Assembly (NCBI RefSeq): GCF_014191425.1
Contig: NZ_JACHWP010000003.1
Span: forward strand, 123,374-187,373
Direction: 5' to 3'
Source: Helcobacillus massiliensis
GTDB taxonomy: Bacteria; Actinomycetota; Actinomycetes; Actinomycetales; Dermabacteraceae
DNA: 64,000 bases
Numbering within the stretch: position 1 is the stretch's first letter; every line of letters begins with the position of its first letter. Position numbers and translations under genes: made by a program. Below the pieces are notes generated by a model that worked only from the letters and a program-made list of their open reading frames with translations, did not search any database and was not told the DNA's origin. Of the stretch, positions 16,795-26,838 are shown one piece after another.

Positions 16795-17898
16795 GTGAAC
16801 GTTTTCTCCCGTAAGACCATTGCTGCGCTGGGTGCAGTCAGCGTCCTTGCTCTGTCCGCATGCGGCTCCGACGGCGGCAAGCCGGTCGACGGCGGCAAGG
16901 CCGACACCGGCAAGTCCGACTCCAAGCCGGTCTCCGGCAAGCTCGTGGGCTCCGGCGCCTCCTCCCAGGGCGGCGCACAGGACGCGTGGCTCGCCGGCTT
17001 CACCGCGCAGAACCCCGAAGCACAGGTCACCTACGACGCCACCGGCTCCGGCAAGGGCCGCGAGGCATTCCTCTCCAAGGCCTCCGACTTCGCCGGCACC
17101 GACGACTTCCTCGACGAGGAGGAGATGACCAAGGCGAAGGACCGCTGTGAGGGCGGCACCGCGATGAACATCCCGGTGTACATCTCCCCGATCGCCGTGG
17201 TCTACAACCTCGAGGGCGTGGACGACCTGCAGCTCTCCCCGGAGACCCTCGCCGGCATCTTCGCGGGCACCATCACCAAGTGGGACGACCCGAAGATCAA
17301 GGCTGACAACCCGGACGCCGAGCTCCCCTCCAAGCCGATCGTTCCGGTGCACCGCTCCGACAAGTCCGGCACCACCGGCAACTTCACCGACTACCTCTCC
17401 AAGGCTGCTCCGAACGAGTGGACCCACGGTGCGATCGAAGAGTGGTACGAGTCGGGCGGCCAGTCCGGTGACAAGACCGCCGGCATGATGTCCACCGTCA
17501 AGGGCGGCGACGGCACCATCGGCTACGCCGACGCCTCGCAGGCCAAGGACGTGGGCGTCGCCAAGATCAAGGTCGGCGAGAAGTTCGTCGAGCTGTCCGC
17601 TGAGGGCGCCGGCAAGACCGTCGACGACTCCAAGCCGGTCAAGGACGGCGACCTCGCCCTCGAGCTGAACCGCACCACCACCGCTGACGGCGCCTACCCG
17701 CTGGTCCTCGTCTCCTACATGGCTGTCTGCGACACCTACGACAGCCAGGAGAAGGCAGACCTCGTGAAGGCCTACGCCTCCTTCGTCATCTCCGAGCAGG
17801 GCCAGAAGGACGCCGAGAGCTCCTCCGGCAGCGCCCCGCTCCCCGCCGAGATGAGCAAGAAGGCGCAGGAGAACGTCGACAAGATCAAGGCTAAGTGA
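16795..17898 (+). CDS. pstS: phosphate ABC transporter substrate-binding lipoprotein
   Basis: Surface lipoprotein that captures phosphate for PstCAB. Start GTG 16795 follows a GAAAGGA Shine-Dalgarno; it gives a short signal peptide with lipobox LSAC (Cys23), whereas the upstream ATG at 16762 would spoil the signal. Phosphate-site segments include GSGASSQGGAQDAW, TYDATGSGKGREAF, DFAGTDDF and HRSDKSGTTGNFTDYL. The 367-residue length fits PstS. First gene of pstSCAB. Confidence 0.95.
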   Translation: MNVFSRKTIAALGAVSVLALSACGSDGGKPVDGGKADTGKSDSKPVSGKLVGSGASSQGGAQDAWLAGFTAQNPEAQVTYDATGSGKGREAFLSKASDFAGTDDFLDEEEMTKAKDRCEGGTAMNIPVYISPIAVVYNLEGVDDLQLSPETLAGIFAGTITKWDDPKIKADNPDAELPSKPIVPVHRSDKSGTTGNFTDYLSKAAPNEWTHGAIEEWYESGGQSGDKTAGMMSTVKGGDGTIGYADASQAKDVGVAKIKVGEKFVELSAEGAGKTVDDSKPVKDGDLALELNRTTTADGAYPLVLVSYMAVCDTYDSQEKADLVKAYASFVISEQGQKDAESSSGSAPLPAEMSKKAQENVDKIKAK

Positions 17899-17902
17899 CC
17901 CT

Positions 17903-18853
17903 GTGACCACCACCTCCCCTCAGAAGACGAACAGGACTCCGGTCCGCCTCGGCGACAGGATCTTCACCTCGCTGAGCGTGGGCTCGGGCCTGCTCATCTT
18001 CGCCGCGCTCCTGGCCGTCTTCCTGTTCCTGCTCGCGCAGAGCTGGGATGCGATCCGGGCCTCCACTGAAGTCATGGGCCAGTCCGGTGAGTTCTCCCTC
18101 GCGGAGTTCGTCGGCCCGCTGGTCTTCGGCACGGTGCTGGCGGCCGGACTCGCCCTTGTGATGGCAGTGCCCGTTGCCGTGGGCATCGCACTGTTCATCT
18201 CCCACTTCGCGCCGCGCAAGCTGGCGACGCCCATCGGATACGTGGTCGACCTGCTCGCAGCGGTCCCCTCCGTTGTGTTCGGTCTGTGGGGAGGTGTGTG
18301 GCTGGTCCCGAAGCTCGAGCCGGCGTTCCGATTCCTGCACGAGTCGCTGTTCACCCGCTGGTTCCCGATGTTCCAGGGCAGTGACCAGGAGGTCACCAGC
18401 CCCATGCGCAACGTCCTCGCCGCGGCGGTGGTGCTCGCCGTGATGATCCTGCCGATCATCACCGCCGTGTCGCGGGAGGTCTTCCTCCAGGTCCCCCGAC
18501 TCAACGAAGAGGCCGCCCTTGCACTGGGCGCCACCCGCTGGGAGATGATCCGCACGGTGGTGCTGCCGTTCGGCCGCTCCGGCGTCGTGTCCGCCTCCAT
18601 GCTCGGCCTCGGCCGTGCGCTCGGCGAGACCATGGCGGTCCTCATGGTGATGGCCCCGGGCCTCACCTACACCCTGCACGTGCTCGCCGTCGGCCAGCAC
18701 TCGACGATCGCGTCCTACATTGCGGCGCAGAACGCCGAGTCCACCGGCCTGGACATGTCCAAGCTGATCTTCGCCGGCCTCGTGCTCTTCGTCATCACCT
18801 TCATCATCAACTTCATCGCACGCGCGATCGTCTCCGCGAGCAGCAAGAAGTAG
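17903..18853 (+). CDS. pstC: phosphate ABC transporter permease PstC
   Basis: Inner-membrane permease subunit forming the phosphate channel with PstA. It has 316 residues and six hydrophobic helices, plus the ABC permease EAA loop NEEAALALGATRWEMIRTVV. Start GTG lies 4 nt after the pstS stop, so the genes are co-translated. Confidence 0.95.
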   Translation: MTTTSPQKTNRTPVRLGDRIFTSLSVGSGLLIFAALLAVFLFLLAQSWDAIRASTEVMGQSGEFSLAEFVGPLVFGTVLAAGLALVMAVPVAVGIALFISHFAPRKLATPIGYVVDLLAAVPSVVFGLWGGVWLVPKLEPAFRFLHESLFTRWFPMFQGSDQEVTSPMRNVLAAAVVLAVMILPIITAVSREVFLQVPRLNEEAALALGATRWEMIRTVVLPFGRSGVVSASMLGLGRALGETMAVLMVMAPGLTYTLHVLAVGQHSTIASYIAAQNAESTGLDMSKLIFAGLVLFVITFIINFIARAIVSASSKK

Positions 18854-18863
18854 GAGTTCGGAT

Positions 18864-20123
18864 ATGTCGTCTTCTGCAGTCATCAAGGACCAGGACCTCG
18901 TCCGTGGTCGCGCTGCTCAGCAGTCCCCGCGCCCGAAGGGCCCCCGTTCCGCCGCCGCTCGTGAAGAGCGCCGCCTGCCCTGGTACCACGCACTGGTCAC
19001 CGCCGGCATCGCCCTGGCGCTGTCCGTGGTGATCCTCGCCGGCGTCCAGGCGCTGGTGGGCCTCCTCCCGGAGGATCAGCAGGTCAATCTGGTGGGCCGG
19101 GACTTCTCGCCCTTCTCCCTCGCCTCCGTGCTGGTGTTCGGCTACGTGCTGCACCTCGCGGTCGCCTATGTCTACTCCCGACTGCGCGAGGGACGCCGCT
19201 GGGCGATGGACCGCGTGGTCACCCTCGTGGTCACCGGCGCCTTCGTGATCGCCATGATTCCGCTGGTCTCCCTGCTGGCCGAGGTCGTTGCACGCGGCCT
19301 GCCCCGTCTGCTCACCCCGGGCTTCCTGACCGGCACCATGCAGGGCTTCACCGGCGGCGCCGACGGCGGCGGCATCCTCCATGCGATCGTCGGCACCGTC
19401 CTCATCACCCTGGGTGCGTCGATCATCTCGATTCCGATCGGCCTGTTCACCGCCGTGTTCCTGGTGGAGTACTCGAAGACCGGTGTGAAGCGGATGCTCG
19501 GCCGCGGCGTCACCTTCCTGGTGGACGTCATGACGGGCATCCCCTCGATCGTGGCCGGCCTGTTCGCCCTCGCCCTGTTCATCACCATCACCAATGACCC
19601 GGGCATCCGCTCCGGCCTGATGGGCTCTGTGGCCCTGTCGCTGCTGATGATCCCGACCGTGGTGCGCTCCAGCGAGGAGATGATCCGCCTCGTGCCGCAC
19701 GACCTGCGCGAAGCAGCCCTCGCCCTCGGCGTGCCCCGCTGGATCGTGACCGTCCGCGTGGTGCTGCGCACCGCGATCGCCGGCCTCACCACCTCGGTCA
19801 CCCTCGCCGTGGCCCGTGTCATCGGTGAGACCGCGCCCCTGATGTTCACCATCGGCGGTCTGACCCTGCTGAACGCGAACCTGTTCGAGGGTCGTATGGC
19901 GGCTCTGCCGCTGGTCATCAACGGCCAGTACGCCGCCGGTGCAGCACCGTGCTCCGGTGACACCGTGATCAACTACTTCACCCGCGCCGAGTACGCCTGC
20001 AACACCGGCATCAACCTCGAACGCGCTTGGGCCACTGCGCTGACGCTGATCATCCTGGTGATGGTGCTGAACGTGGTCGCCCGCCTCGTGTCCTACTACT
20101 TCGCCCCCAAGACGGGCCGCTGA
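18864..20123 (+). CDS. pstA: phosphate ABC transporter permease PstA (N-terminally extended)
   Basis: Second permease subunit of the phosphate importer. The EAA loop [20 protein letters not shown] and [15 protein letters not shown] are clear. At 419 residues it is longer than a minimal PstA (about 290). The first 125 residues add a basic tail and two further hydrophobic helices before the canonical core, an arrangement also seen in other actinobacteria. An AGGAG Shine-Dalgarno precedes ATG 18864. Confidence 0.94.
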   Translation: MSSSAVIKDQDLVRGRAAQQSPRPKGPRSAAAREERRLPWYHALVTAGIALALSVVILAGVQALVGLLPEDQQVNLVGRDFSPFSLASVLVFGYVLHLAVAYVYSRLREGRRWAMDRVVTLVVTGAFVIAMIPLVSLLAEVVARGLPRLLTPGFLTGTMQGFTGGADGGGILHAIVGTVLITLGASIISIPIGLFTAVFLVEYSKTGVKRMLGRGVTFLVDVMTGIPSIVAGLFALALFITITNDPGIRSGLMGSVALSLLMIPTVVRSSEEMIRLVPHDLREAALALGVPRWIVTVRVVLRTAIAGLTTSVTLAVARVIGETAPLMFTIGGLTLLNANLFEGRMAALPLVINGQYAAGAAPCSGDTVINYFTRAEYACNTGINLERAWATALTLIILVMVLNVVARLVSYYFAPKTGR

Positions 20124-20149
20124 GCATCCGGCTCAGGAAAGGAACCACT

Positions 20150-20929
20150 GTGTCCCTCCCCATTGAGATCGAGGACCTGAACGTCTTCTACGGCGACTTC
20201 CGCGCCGTGGACGGGGTCTCGATGACCATCGCTCCCAACAGCGTGACCGCGCTGATCGGCCCGTCGGGCTGCGGCAAGTCCACCTTCCTGCGGACCCTGA
20301 ACCGCATGCACGAGGTCATCCCGGGCGCCTACGCCGAAGGCACCGTGAAGATCGACGGCCAGAACATCTACGGCCCGGGCGTCGACCCGGTGAACGTGCG
20401 CCGCCGCGTCGGCATGGTGTTCCAGAAGCCGAACCCGTTCCCCACGATGTCGATCGCGGAGAACGTCCTGGCCGGCGTGAAGCTGAACAACAAGCGCGTC
20501 TCCCGCGCTGAGGCGGACCAGATCGTGGAGGTGTCGCTGCGCGGCGCCAACCTGTGGGAAGAGGTCAAGAACCGCCTGAACAAGCCGGGCGGCGGCCTCT
20601 CCGGTGGTCAGCAGCAGCGCCTCTGCATCGCCCGCACCATCGCAGTGAAGCCGGAGGTCGTCCTCATGGACGAGCCGGCGTCCGCGCTCGACCCGATCTC
20701 CACCCTCGCCATCGAGGACCTGATCGGTGAGCTGAAGAAGGACTACACGATCGTGATCGTCACGCACAACATGCAGCAGGCTGCGCGCGTGAGCGACAAG
20801 ACCGGCTTCTTCAACATCGCCGGCACCGGCACGCCCGGCAAGCTCATCGAGTACGACGACACCAACACGATCTTCAACTCCCCGGCCAACAAGCAGACCG
20901 AGGACTACGTCTCCGGCCGCTTCGGCTGA
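20150..20929 (+). CDS. pstB: phosphate ABC transporter ATP-binding protein
   Basis: ATPase energising PstCA. Walker [11 protein letters not shown]-loop VFQKPNPFP, signature [10 protein letters not shown], Walker [13 protein letters not shown] and switch [11 protein letters not shown] are all intact. The GTG at 20150, after GGAAAGGA, gives the usual 259 residues; the in-frame upstream extension overlaps pstA. No phoU gene follows, although one often closes pst operons. Confidence 0.96.
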   Translation: MSLPIEIEDLNVFYGDFRAVDGVSMTIAPNSVTALIGPSGCGKSTFLRTLNRMHEVIPGAYAEGTVKIDGQNIYGPGVDPVNVRRRVGMVFQKPNPFPTMSIAENVLAGVKLNNKRVSRAEADQIVEVSLRGANLWEEVKNRLNKPGGGLSGGQQQRLCIARTIAVKPEVVLMDEPASALDPISTLAIEDLIGELKKDYTIVIVTHNMQQAARVSDKTGFFNIAGTGTPGKLIEYDDTNTIFNSPANKQTEDYVSGRFG

Positions 20930-20949
20930 TCGGCCACCGCAGACCGACG

Positions 20950-20971
20950 GGTCCCTCCAGCCGTCGGGACC
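20950..20971 (+). terminator. possible terminator of pst operon
   Basis: Hairpin GGTCCC (20950-20955) / GGGACC (20966-20971) with a 10-nt loop, 20 bases after the pstB stop. No U-tract. The remainder of 20972-21098 shows no gene. Confidence 0.35.
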
Positions 20972-21098
20972 GCAGGGCACCAGCGGTCCCCGCGAGATGG
21001 AGGCGACACCGTACAGGGAGAGCCCCGCCCGGCACAGCATGTGCTCGGCGGGGCCCTCCGCATTCGTCGGTCCCCTCGCCTCCCACAGGGCCCGCCCG

Positions 21099-21104
21099 TA
21101 CACT
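21099..21104 (+). promoter_or_regulatory. leaderless -10 box (TACACT) for rhodanese gene
   Basis: TACACT is followed by 6 nt (CGAGGT) and ATG 21111. Confidence 0.6.
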
Positions 21105-21110
21105 CGAGGT

Positions 21111-21437
21111 ATGAGCTTCGAATCCGTCGGCCCCACTGAAGTGCCTGAGAACGCCCATCTGATCGACGTGCGCGAGGACCAGGAGTGGGCCGCTGGCCAT
21201 GCTCCCAACGCCCAGCACATCGCCGCCTCCGGTCTCCTGGAGAACCTCGACCAGCTGCCCGAGGACGGCGACCTCTACATCATCTGCCGCTCCGGCGGCC
21301 GCAGCGCCCAAGTGACCCAGTGGCTGAACCAGAACGGATTCGACGCCATCAACGTCACCGGCGGCATGGACCAGTGGTTCATGGCTGACCTCCCTCTCGT
21401 CAGCGATGACGACTCGCGAGAGCCGTACGTGCTGTGA
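21111..21437 (+). CDS. rhodanese-like domain protein
   Basis: 108-residue single-domain rhodanese (sulphurtransferase fold). The active-site loop is CRSGGRS, with a canonical cysteine nucleophile at the start of the loop; LIDVREDQEWAAGHAPNAQH and NVTGGMDQW are typical. Physiological sulphur acceptor unknown. Leaderless by promoter position. Overlaps the downstream SDR gene by 4 nt. Confidence 0.9.
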   Translation: MSFESVGPTEVPENAHLIDVREDQEWAAGHAPNAQHIAASGLLENLDQLPEDGDLYIICRSGGRSAQVTQWLNQNGFDAINVTGGMDQWFMADLPLVSDDDSREPYVL

Positions 21438-22162
21438 GCCGCTACCTGATCACCGGGGCGAGCCGCGGCATCGGCCTCGCCATCGCCCGTGTCCTCCACC
21501 CCCACCACGACCTCATCCTCACCGCTCGCTGCGCTGACGGCCTGGATGCCGCCGCCCAGGAGCTGTGCGCCGGTGACAGCCGCGGCGGCAAGGTCCGCAA
21601 GCGCGTCGCCGCCGGAGGATCCGTCGAGACCCTCCCGCTCGACCTCTCCGACCCGGACTCCATTCCAGGGGCCGTCGACGGCATCGACGGTCCCATCGAC
21701 GGAGTCATCCACTCCGCTGGTGTGCTGGTGTCCGGGACCGTCGCGGATCTGACGGCGTCGGACTGGCAGCGCTCCCTCACCCTGAACGTGACCGCGCCGG
21801 CGGTGCTGACCGCGGCGCTGCTGCCGCGCCTGCGGGAGAGCCGCGGGTCGGTGGTGCTGATCAACTCCGGCAGCGGCTTCACGGCCGGTGCGGGCGGCGG
21901 TGCCTACAGCGCCTCGAAGTTCGCGCTGCGCGCCTTCGCCGATTCGCTGCGCGCGGAAGAGCGGGAGAACGGGGTGCGGGTCATCAGCGTGCACCCCGGC
22001 CGTGTCGATACGGATATGCAGCGGCAGCTGCGGTCCTTCGAAGAGGGGGAGTACGAGGCGGAGAAGTACATGCGGCCGGAGTCGGTCGCTGCGGTCGTCG
22101 CCTCGACCCTGGCGATGGGGCCGGACGCGACCATCGAATCGGTCAGCGTCCGCCCCGCCTGA
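21434..22162 (+). CDS. short-chain dehydrogenase/reductase (SDR)
   Basis: 242-residue classical SDR with an NAD(P)-binding TGASRGIG near the N-terminus, the HSAG segment, catalytic Ser in INSGSGF and YSASK (Tyr/Lys). Substrate unknown. The GTG start overlaps the rhodanese stop (GTGA), indicating translational coupling. Confidence 0.9.
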   Translation: MSRYLITGASRGIGLAIARVLHPHHDLILTARCADGLDAAAQELCAGDSRGGKVRKRVAAGGSVETLPLDLSDPDSIPGAVDGIDGPIDGVIHSAGVLVSGTVADLTASDWQRSLTLNVTAPAVLTAALLPRLRESRGSVVLINSGSGFTAGAGGGAYSASKFALRAFADSLRAEERENGVRVISVHPGRVDTDMQRQLRSFEEGEYEAEKYMRPESVAAVVASTLAMGPDATIESVSVRPA

Positions 22163-22275
22163 GGCCGTCGGTCTGCGCGGGGGTGGGGCGCTGAGGCGGG
22201 GTCGGAGGTCCCGGGCGCGCGGGTTTAGGATGAGGGCTGTTATCTTTCTGTGACCTGAACCGCTCGGAGGCCTCT

Positions 22276-23898
22276 ATGAGCTCAACCCCATCCCATCGAC
22301 GGGCATCCGCCGCCTCCCGCGGCCCGGGCGCCGACCATGCCGACGGGTCTGCCCCTTCGGGCACCGACCGCGCTGACGGTCCCCGCCGCGCGCGCCGGGC
22401 CGCTGAGGCCAGCGCCACGGAGGGCATCCCGCGGGCCGACGGGTTCCGCGCCACTGACTCGTGGCTGTTCGGCGCAGTCCTCGCGGTCCTCACCTTCTGG
22501 CTGTTCGCCCAGACCCTCGTCAACGTCAAGCCCGACATCGAGGCGGAGCTCGGCACCGCCACCACCATCACGAACCTCGCCGTCTCCATCACGGCCCTGT
22601 TCTCCGGCATCTTCGTAGTCCTCGCCGGCTCCCTCGCCGACCGGCTCGGCCGGGCCACCATCCTGAAGTTCGGCCTCCTGCTCAGCATCATCGGCTCCGG
22701 TCTGATCGCGGGCACTCCCGTCAACGCGGGCGGCCTCACCACGTCCATGCTGCTCGGCGGCCGCATCATCCAGGGCCTGTCCATCGCGGCGATCATGCCC
22801 GCCGTCCTCGCGCTCATCAGCACCTTCTACGAGGGTGCGGCGCGTCAGCGCGCCGTGTCGTTCTTCTCCATCGGCACCTTCGGCGGCTCGGCCCTCACCT
22901 CGATCGTGGGCGGCATCGTCGCCTCCGCCATCGGGTGGCGGTTCATCTTCATCGCGTCGATCCTGGCGGCGGCGCTGTCGCTGTACCTGGTGCGGAAGAC
23001 CCCGAACGTGAAGGCGGAGTTCGACGAGGCGAAGGGCTACCCGGCCTTCGACTGGGGCGGCTTCCTCACCTTCATGATCGCGCTGGTGGCGATCAACGTG
23101 TACATCTCGCAGGGCAAGCTGATCGGCTGGACGTCCTGGATCGGCATCCTGCTGCTCGTGGTGTTCGCCGTGTTCGCGGTCGCCTTCATCCTGTGGGAGA
23201 ACAAGCGGCGCGGCCTCGCCCCGTTCATCGACCTGGGCCTGTTCAGCAACAAGCGGTTCTTCGGCCCGACCCTCGCGAACTTCCTCGTCAACATGGGTGT
23301 GGCGGTCCTGCTCGTCACCCAGACACTCGCGCAGAAGGGCGCGGGCATGAGCGCCCTGCAGGCTTCCCTGCTGACCCTCGGCTACATGATCGCGATCTTC
23401 CTCGTGATCCGCGTGGGGGAGAAGCTGCTGCGCCGCTTCGGCCCGAAGAAGCCGATGCTCTGGGGGCTCGGCATCGTCGCCATCGGCACGGCCCTCAACA
23501 CACTCACGTTCGTGCCGCAGACTCCGTACCTGGTGTTCGCCTTCATCGGCTTCACCTGCTTCGGCATGGGACTGGGCTTCTTCGCCACGCCGGCGACGGA
23601 TGCCGCGATCTCCTCGGTGCCGAAGTCGCAGACCGGTGCCGCGTCCGGCATCTTCAAGATGGGTTCCTCCCTCGGCGGCGCCATCGGCATCGCGATCGCG
23701 GCGGCGCTCATGGTCGCCGGGTCCGGTGTCGCGATCCAGACCGTTCAGGACTGGGGCTTCTTCACCGGGTGGACCGCTGAGGCGGGCCCGCTGCGCTTCG
23801 GCGCGTTCCTCGGCAACCTCTTCGTCGTCATCATGATGGTCGTGGCCCTGGTCGCCACCGTCATCACCGTTCCCGCCGGTCAAGAAACCAAGGAGTGA
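22276..23898 (+). CDS. MFS transporter, DHA2-like (about 14 helices)
   Basis: 540-residue major-facilitator exporter with a 60-residue disordered, Arg/Ala-rich N-terminus and about 14 hydrophobic helices. LAGSLADRLGRATILKFG matches the loop 2-3 MFS signature. The size and helix number suggest the DHA2 drug:H+ antiporter group; substrate unknown. A TAGGAT box at 22227-22232 and a CGGAGG ribosome site before ATG 22276 give a leadered mRNA. It is followed 7 nt later by an M20 peptidase gene, so the pair may process and move an N-acyl compound. Confidence 0.85.
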   Translation: MSSTPSHRRASAASRGPGADHADGSAPSGTDRADGPRRARRAAEASATEGIPRADGFRATDSWLFGAVLAVLTFWLFAQTLVNVKPDIEAELGTATTITNLAVSITALFSGIFVVLAGSLADRLGRATILKFGLLLSIIGSGLIAGTPVNAGGLTTSMLLGGRIIQGLSIAAIMPAVLALISTFYEGAARQRAVSFFSIGTFGGSALTSIVGGIVASAIGWRFIFIASILAAALSLYLVRKTPNVKAEFDEAKGYPAFDWGGFLTFMIALVAINVYISQGKLIGWTSWIGILLLVVFAVFAVAFILWENKRRGLAPFIDLGLFSNKRFFGPTLANFLVNMGVAVLLVTQTLAQKGAGMSALQASLLTLGYMIAIFLVIRVGEKLLRRFGPKKPMLWGLGIVAIGTALNTLTFVPQTPYLVFAFIGFTCFGMGLGFFATPATDAAISSVPKSQTGAASGIFKMGSSLGGAIGIAIAAALMVAGSGVAIQTVQDWGFFTGWTAEAGPLRFGAFLGNLFVVIMMVVALVATVITVPAGQETKE

Positions 23899-23905
23899 AC
23901 CCCGC

Positions 23906-25090
23906 ATGTCTCTGATCACGCCGTTCGAATCCGCCCTCACCGAGCGCACCGACCTGGAGGAGCTGTACAAGCACTTCCACCGCCACCCCGAACTGTCGAT
24001 GCAGGAGGAGAGGACCGCGAAGCGCATCGAACAGGAGCTGCGGGCGCTCGGCCTGCAGCCGCAGCGCATCGGCGGGGGAGTGGTCGCCGTCATCGAGAAC
24101 GGTGACGGACCCGTGGTGCTCACCCGCGCCGACTTCGACGCCCTGCCCGTCACGGAGGACACGGGGCTGGAGTACTCCTCGGAGGCCGACGGGGTCATGC
24201 ATGCCTGCGGGCACGACTTCCACACCACCGCGCTGATCGGCGCGGCACGGGATCTCGTGGATGACCGCGACTCCTGGTCCGGCACGGTGATCGCCCTGTT
24301 CCAACCGGGTGAGGAAACCGCGGAGGGCGCCGCCGCCATGGTGGCGGACGGCCTCGCGGATGCTGTCCCCGCACCGGATGTGGCCCTGGCGCAGCACGTG
24401 ATGCCGGCGAAGGCCGGGCACATCGGCACCGCCGTGGGTCCGATCCTGTCGCAGGGTGATTCGGTGAGGGTGACGATCCACGGCAAGGGGTCGCACGGGT
24501 CGATGCCGCATCTGGCGATCGATCCGGTGGTGATCGCGTCCTCGATCGTGGTGCGGCTGCAGTCGATCGTGGGTCGTGAGGTGCCGCCGAACGAGTTCTC
24601 CGTGGTGACCGTCGGTGCGATCAACTCGGGCACGAAGTCGAACATCATCCCGGATTCGGCCCAGCTGCTGCTGAACCTGCGGCACTACGAGCCGGCGGTC
24701 CGGGACCGCGTGGTCGCCTCCCTGGAGCGGATCGTCAGGGCCGAATGCGCGGCCGGCGGCTGCGAGAAGGACCCGGAGATCGAGTTCTACGACCAGTTCC
24801 CGCTCACCACGAACGACGAGGACCCGACCCGGGTCGTCACCGATGCGTTCATCGCCGAGTTCGGTGAGGAGAAGGTCGGCACACAGGTGCCGGTGACGGC
24901 GTCGGAGGACTTCTCCCGCATCCCCGATGCGCTCGGGGCGCCGTACACGTATTGGACGGTGGGTGGTTTCGAGGAACCCGACGGGGCTCCCGCGAACCAT
25001 TCGCCGTTCTTCGCGCCGGTTCTGCAGCCCACCCTCGATGTGATGGTTCAGGCGCAGATCACTGCGGTGCGAGCGTTCGTCGGGAAGTAG
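23906..25090 (+). CDS. M20 family amidohydrolase/peptidase
   Basis: 394-residue metal-dependent amidohydrolase of the hippurate/N-acyl-amino-acid hydrolase (M20D) type. Metal-binding motif HACGHDFHTTALIG and the catalytic glutamates in FQPGEETAEGA are present, with a lid dimerisation domain containing GKGSHGSMPH. Cytoplasmic, no signal peptide. It is preceded by an AGGAG site and co-transcribed with the MFS gene. Substrate unknown. Confidence 0.88.
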   Translation: MSLITPFESALTERTDLEELYKHFHRHPELSMQEERTAKRIEQELRALGLQPQRIGGGVVAVIENGDGPVVLTRADFDALPVTEDTGLEYSSEADGVMHACGHDFHTTALIGAARDLVDDRDSWSGTVIALFQPGEETAEGAAAMVADGLADAVPAPDVALAQHVMPAKAGHIGTAVGPILSQGDSVRVTIHGKGSHGSMPHLAIDPVVIASSIVVRLQSIVGREVPPNEFSVVTVGAINSGTKSNIIPDSAQLLLNLRHYEPAVRDRVVASLERIVRAECAAGGCEKDPEIEFYDQFPLTTNDEDPTRVVTDAFIAEFGEEKVGTQVPVTASEDFSRIPDALGAPYTYWTVGGFEEPDGAPANHSPFFAPVLQPTLDVMVQAQITAVRAFVGK

Positions 25091-25110
25091 TCATTCAGCG
25101 CCGCGGTGCG

Positions 25111-25404
25111 TCACATGAGACGGCGCATCGCGGCGAGGACCTCATCGAGCTTCTCCTCGATGACGGCGCTGTCCTCGGACGCGACCGCGTCATGCACACA
25201 GTGGTGCATATGGTCCTCCACGAGGGCGAGGGAGACGGACTCCAGCGCCTTCGTGGTGGCGGCGATCTGCGTGAGCACGTCGATGCAGTAGGTGTCCTCG
25301 TCCACCATGCGGTGCAGTCCCCGCACCTGGCCCTCGATCCTCTTGAGGCGGGCCAGGTACTTGGACTTCGCATCGTGGTAGCCGGGGCCCACCTCGTCAG
25401 CCAT
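25111..25404 (-). CDS. csoR: CsoR-family copper-sensing repressor
   Basis: 97-residue four-helix repressor. The Cu(I) ligand set C-H-C is present (Cys40 in TYCID, His65 and Cys69 in HMHHCVHD), together with the Tyr before the first Cys that is typical of true copper sensors. RLKRIEGQVRGLHRM is the DNA-binding helix. Its ATG overlaps the end of purB (ATGGCTGA), so it is expressed with purB. No copper ATPase or chaperone gene lies beside it; its targets are elsewhere, possibly including the CopD-CtaG gene at 32387. Confidence 0.9.
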   Translation of the reverse strand: MADEVGPGYHDAKSKYLARLKRIEGQVRGLHRMVDEDTYCIDVLTQIAATTKALESVSLALVEDHMHHCVHDAVASEDSAVIEEKLDEVLAAMRRLM

Positions 25405-26797
25405 CGAGGTGCTCCAGGATCCGCGGCGCCAGCCCGATGTAGGCGGCGGGCGTCAGCTCCAGCAGACGCGCCTGCTCCTCCTCCGGCAGACCGAGTCCCA
25501 TGATGAACTCCCGCATCGCCTCACCGTCCACACGGTGACCGCGGGTCAGCTCCTTCAGTCGCTCGTACGGCTGATCCATGCCCTCCACGCCCTGCACACC
25601 GAGGGTGCGCATCACCGACTGGACGGCTTCACCGAGCACCTCCCAGTTCTGGTCGAGATCGGTGAGCATCTGCTCGGTGTCCACATCCAGGCCCTTCAGG
25701 CCGCGCTCGATGTTGGAGATGGCGAGCAGGGAGTGGCCGAACGCCGGCGCAATGTTGCGCTGCGTGGTGGAGTCCGTCAGGTCGCGCTGCAGGCGGGAGG
25801 TGACGAGGGTCTGCGCCAGGACGTCGAACAGAGCGCCGGAGATCTCCAGGTTCGCCTCCGCATTCTCGAAGCGGATCGGGTTCACCTTGTGCGGCATCGT
25901 GGAGGAGCCGGTGCCGCCCTGGGCGGACAGGCGCTGACGGAAGTAGCCGAGCGAGATGTACGTCCAGATGTCGGTGGCGAGGTTGTGCAGGATGCGGCCG
26001 GCGCGGGCCACATCGGAGAACAGCTCCGCCTGCCAGTCATGCGACTCGATCTGGGTGGTGACGGGGTTCCAGGTGAGGCCGAGGTGCTCCACGAACGTGC
26101 GGGAGACCTCCTGCCAATCGGTGCCCGGCACGGACACGGCGTGCGCGGCGTAGGTGCCGGTGGCGCCGTTGATCTTGCCGAGGATCTCGTCGGCCTCGAT
26201 GCGGCGGGCCTGGCGCTGAAGGCGGTAGGCGAACACCGCGATCTCCTTGCCGAGGGTGGTGGGAGTGGCGGGCTGGCCGTGGGTGCGGGACAGCATCGGC
26301 GCGTCCTGGCAGGAGCGGGCCAGCTCCTCGAGGTCAGCGATGATGCCCCTGAGGGCCGGCAGCCACACGTCCTGCACGGCGCCCTTGACCATGAGGGCGT
26401 AGGAGAGGTTGTTGATGTCCTCGGAGGTGCAGAAGATGTGCACGATCTCAGCGAGGTCCTCCAGGCTGGTGCCGGTCAGGCGCCGCTTGATGTAGTACTC
26501 CACGGCCTTGACGTCGTGCACGGTCTCGCGTTCGATCTCGGCGTGCTCGCGGATGCCGTCGGCCCCGAAGCCCTCCGGGATGGAGCGGAGCAGGGCGCGC
26601 TCCTCATCGGTGAGGGGGCGCAGGCCGGGAATGGCCTCGCTGTCCAGGAGGTGGATCATCCATTCGGTCTCCACGATGATGCGCGCACGGTTGAGGGCGG
26701 CTTCGGAGAGGTGGTCCACGAGCGGGGCGACCTGCGGGCGGTAGCGTCCGTCGAGCGGGGTCAGGGCAATGGGCGGCTGAATGTCCGAAAGATGCAT
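25397..26797 (-). CDS. purB: adenylosuccinate lyase
   Basis: Cleaves SAICAR and adenylosuccinate in purine synthesis, releasing fumarate. The 466 residues carry the fumarase/aspartase superfamily signature GSSTMPHKVNP and the catalytic-His region TSRTHGQPATPTTLGKE; the sequence shows SRTHGQPATPTTLG. The ATG at 26797 is 41 bp from the divergent hisC ATG. A GATGAT hexamer lies 6 nt upstream, a weaker -10 match than in other leaderless genes here. Confidence 0.95.
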   Translation of the reverse strand: MHLSDIQPPIALTPLDGRYRPQVAPLVDHLSEAALNRARIIVETEWMIHLLDSEAIPGLRPLTDEERALLRSIPEGFGADGIREHAEIERETVHDVKAVEYYIKRRLTGTSLEDLAEIVHIFCTSEDINNLSYALMVKGAVQDVWLPALRGIIADLEELARSCQDAPMLSRTHGQPATPTTLGKEIAVFAYRLQRQARRIEADEILGKINGATGTYAAHAVSVPGTDWQEVSRTFVEHLGLTWNPVTTQIESHDWQAELFSDVARAGRILHNLATDIWTYISLGYFRQRLSAQGGTGSSTMPHKVNPIRFENAEANLEISGALFDVLAQTLVTSRLQRDLTDSTTQRNIAPAFGHSLLAISNIERGLKGLDVDTEQMLTDLDQNWEVLGEAVQSVMRTLGVQGVEGMDQPYERLKELTRGHRVDGEAMREFIMGLGLPEEEQARLLELTPAAYIGLAPRILEHLDG

Positions 26798-26825
26798 GGG
26801 TCCATCATCTCATGGCGGCAGTGCC

Positions 26826-26831
26826 TAGAAT
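26826..26831 (+). promoter_or_regulatory. leaderless -10 box (TAGAAT) for aminotransferase gene
   Basis: TAGAAT, a 7-nt spacer (CGGCCCC) and ATG 26839; no Shine-Dalgarno. Confidence 0.6.
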
Positions 26832-26838
26832 CGGCCCC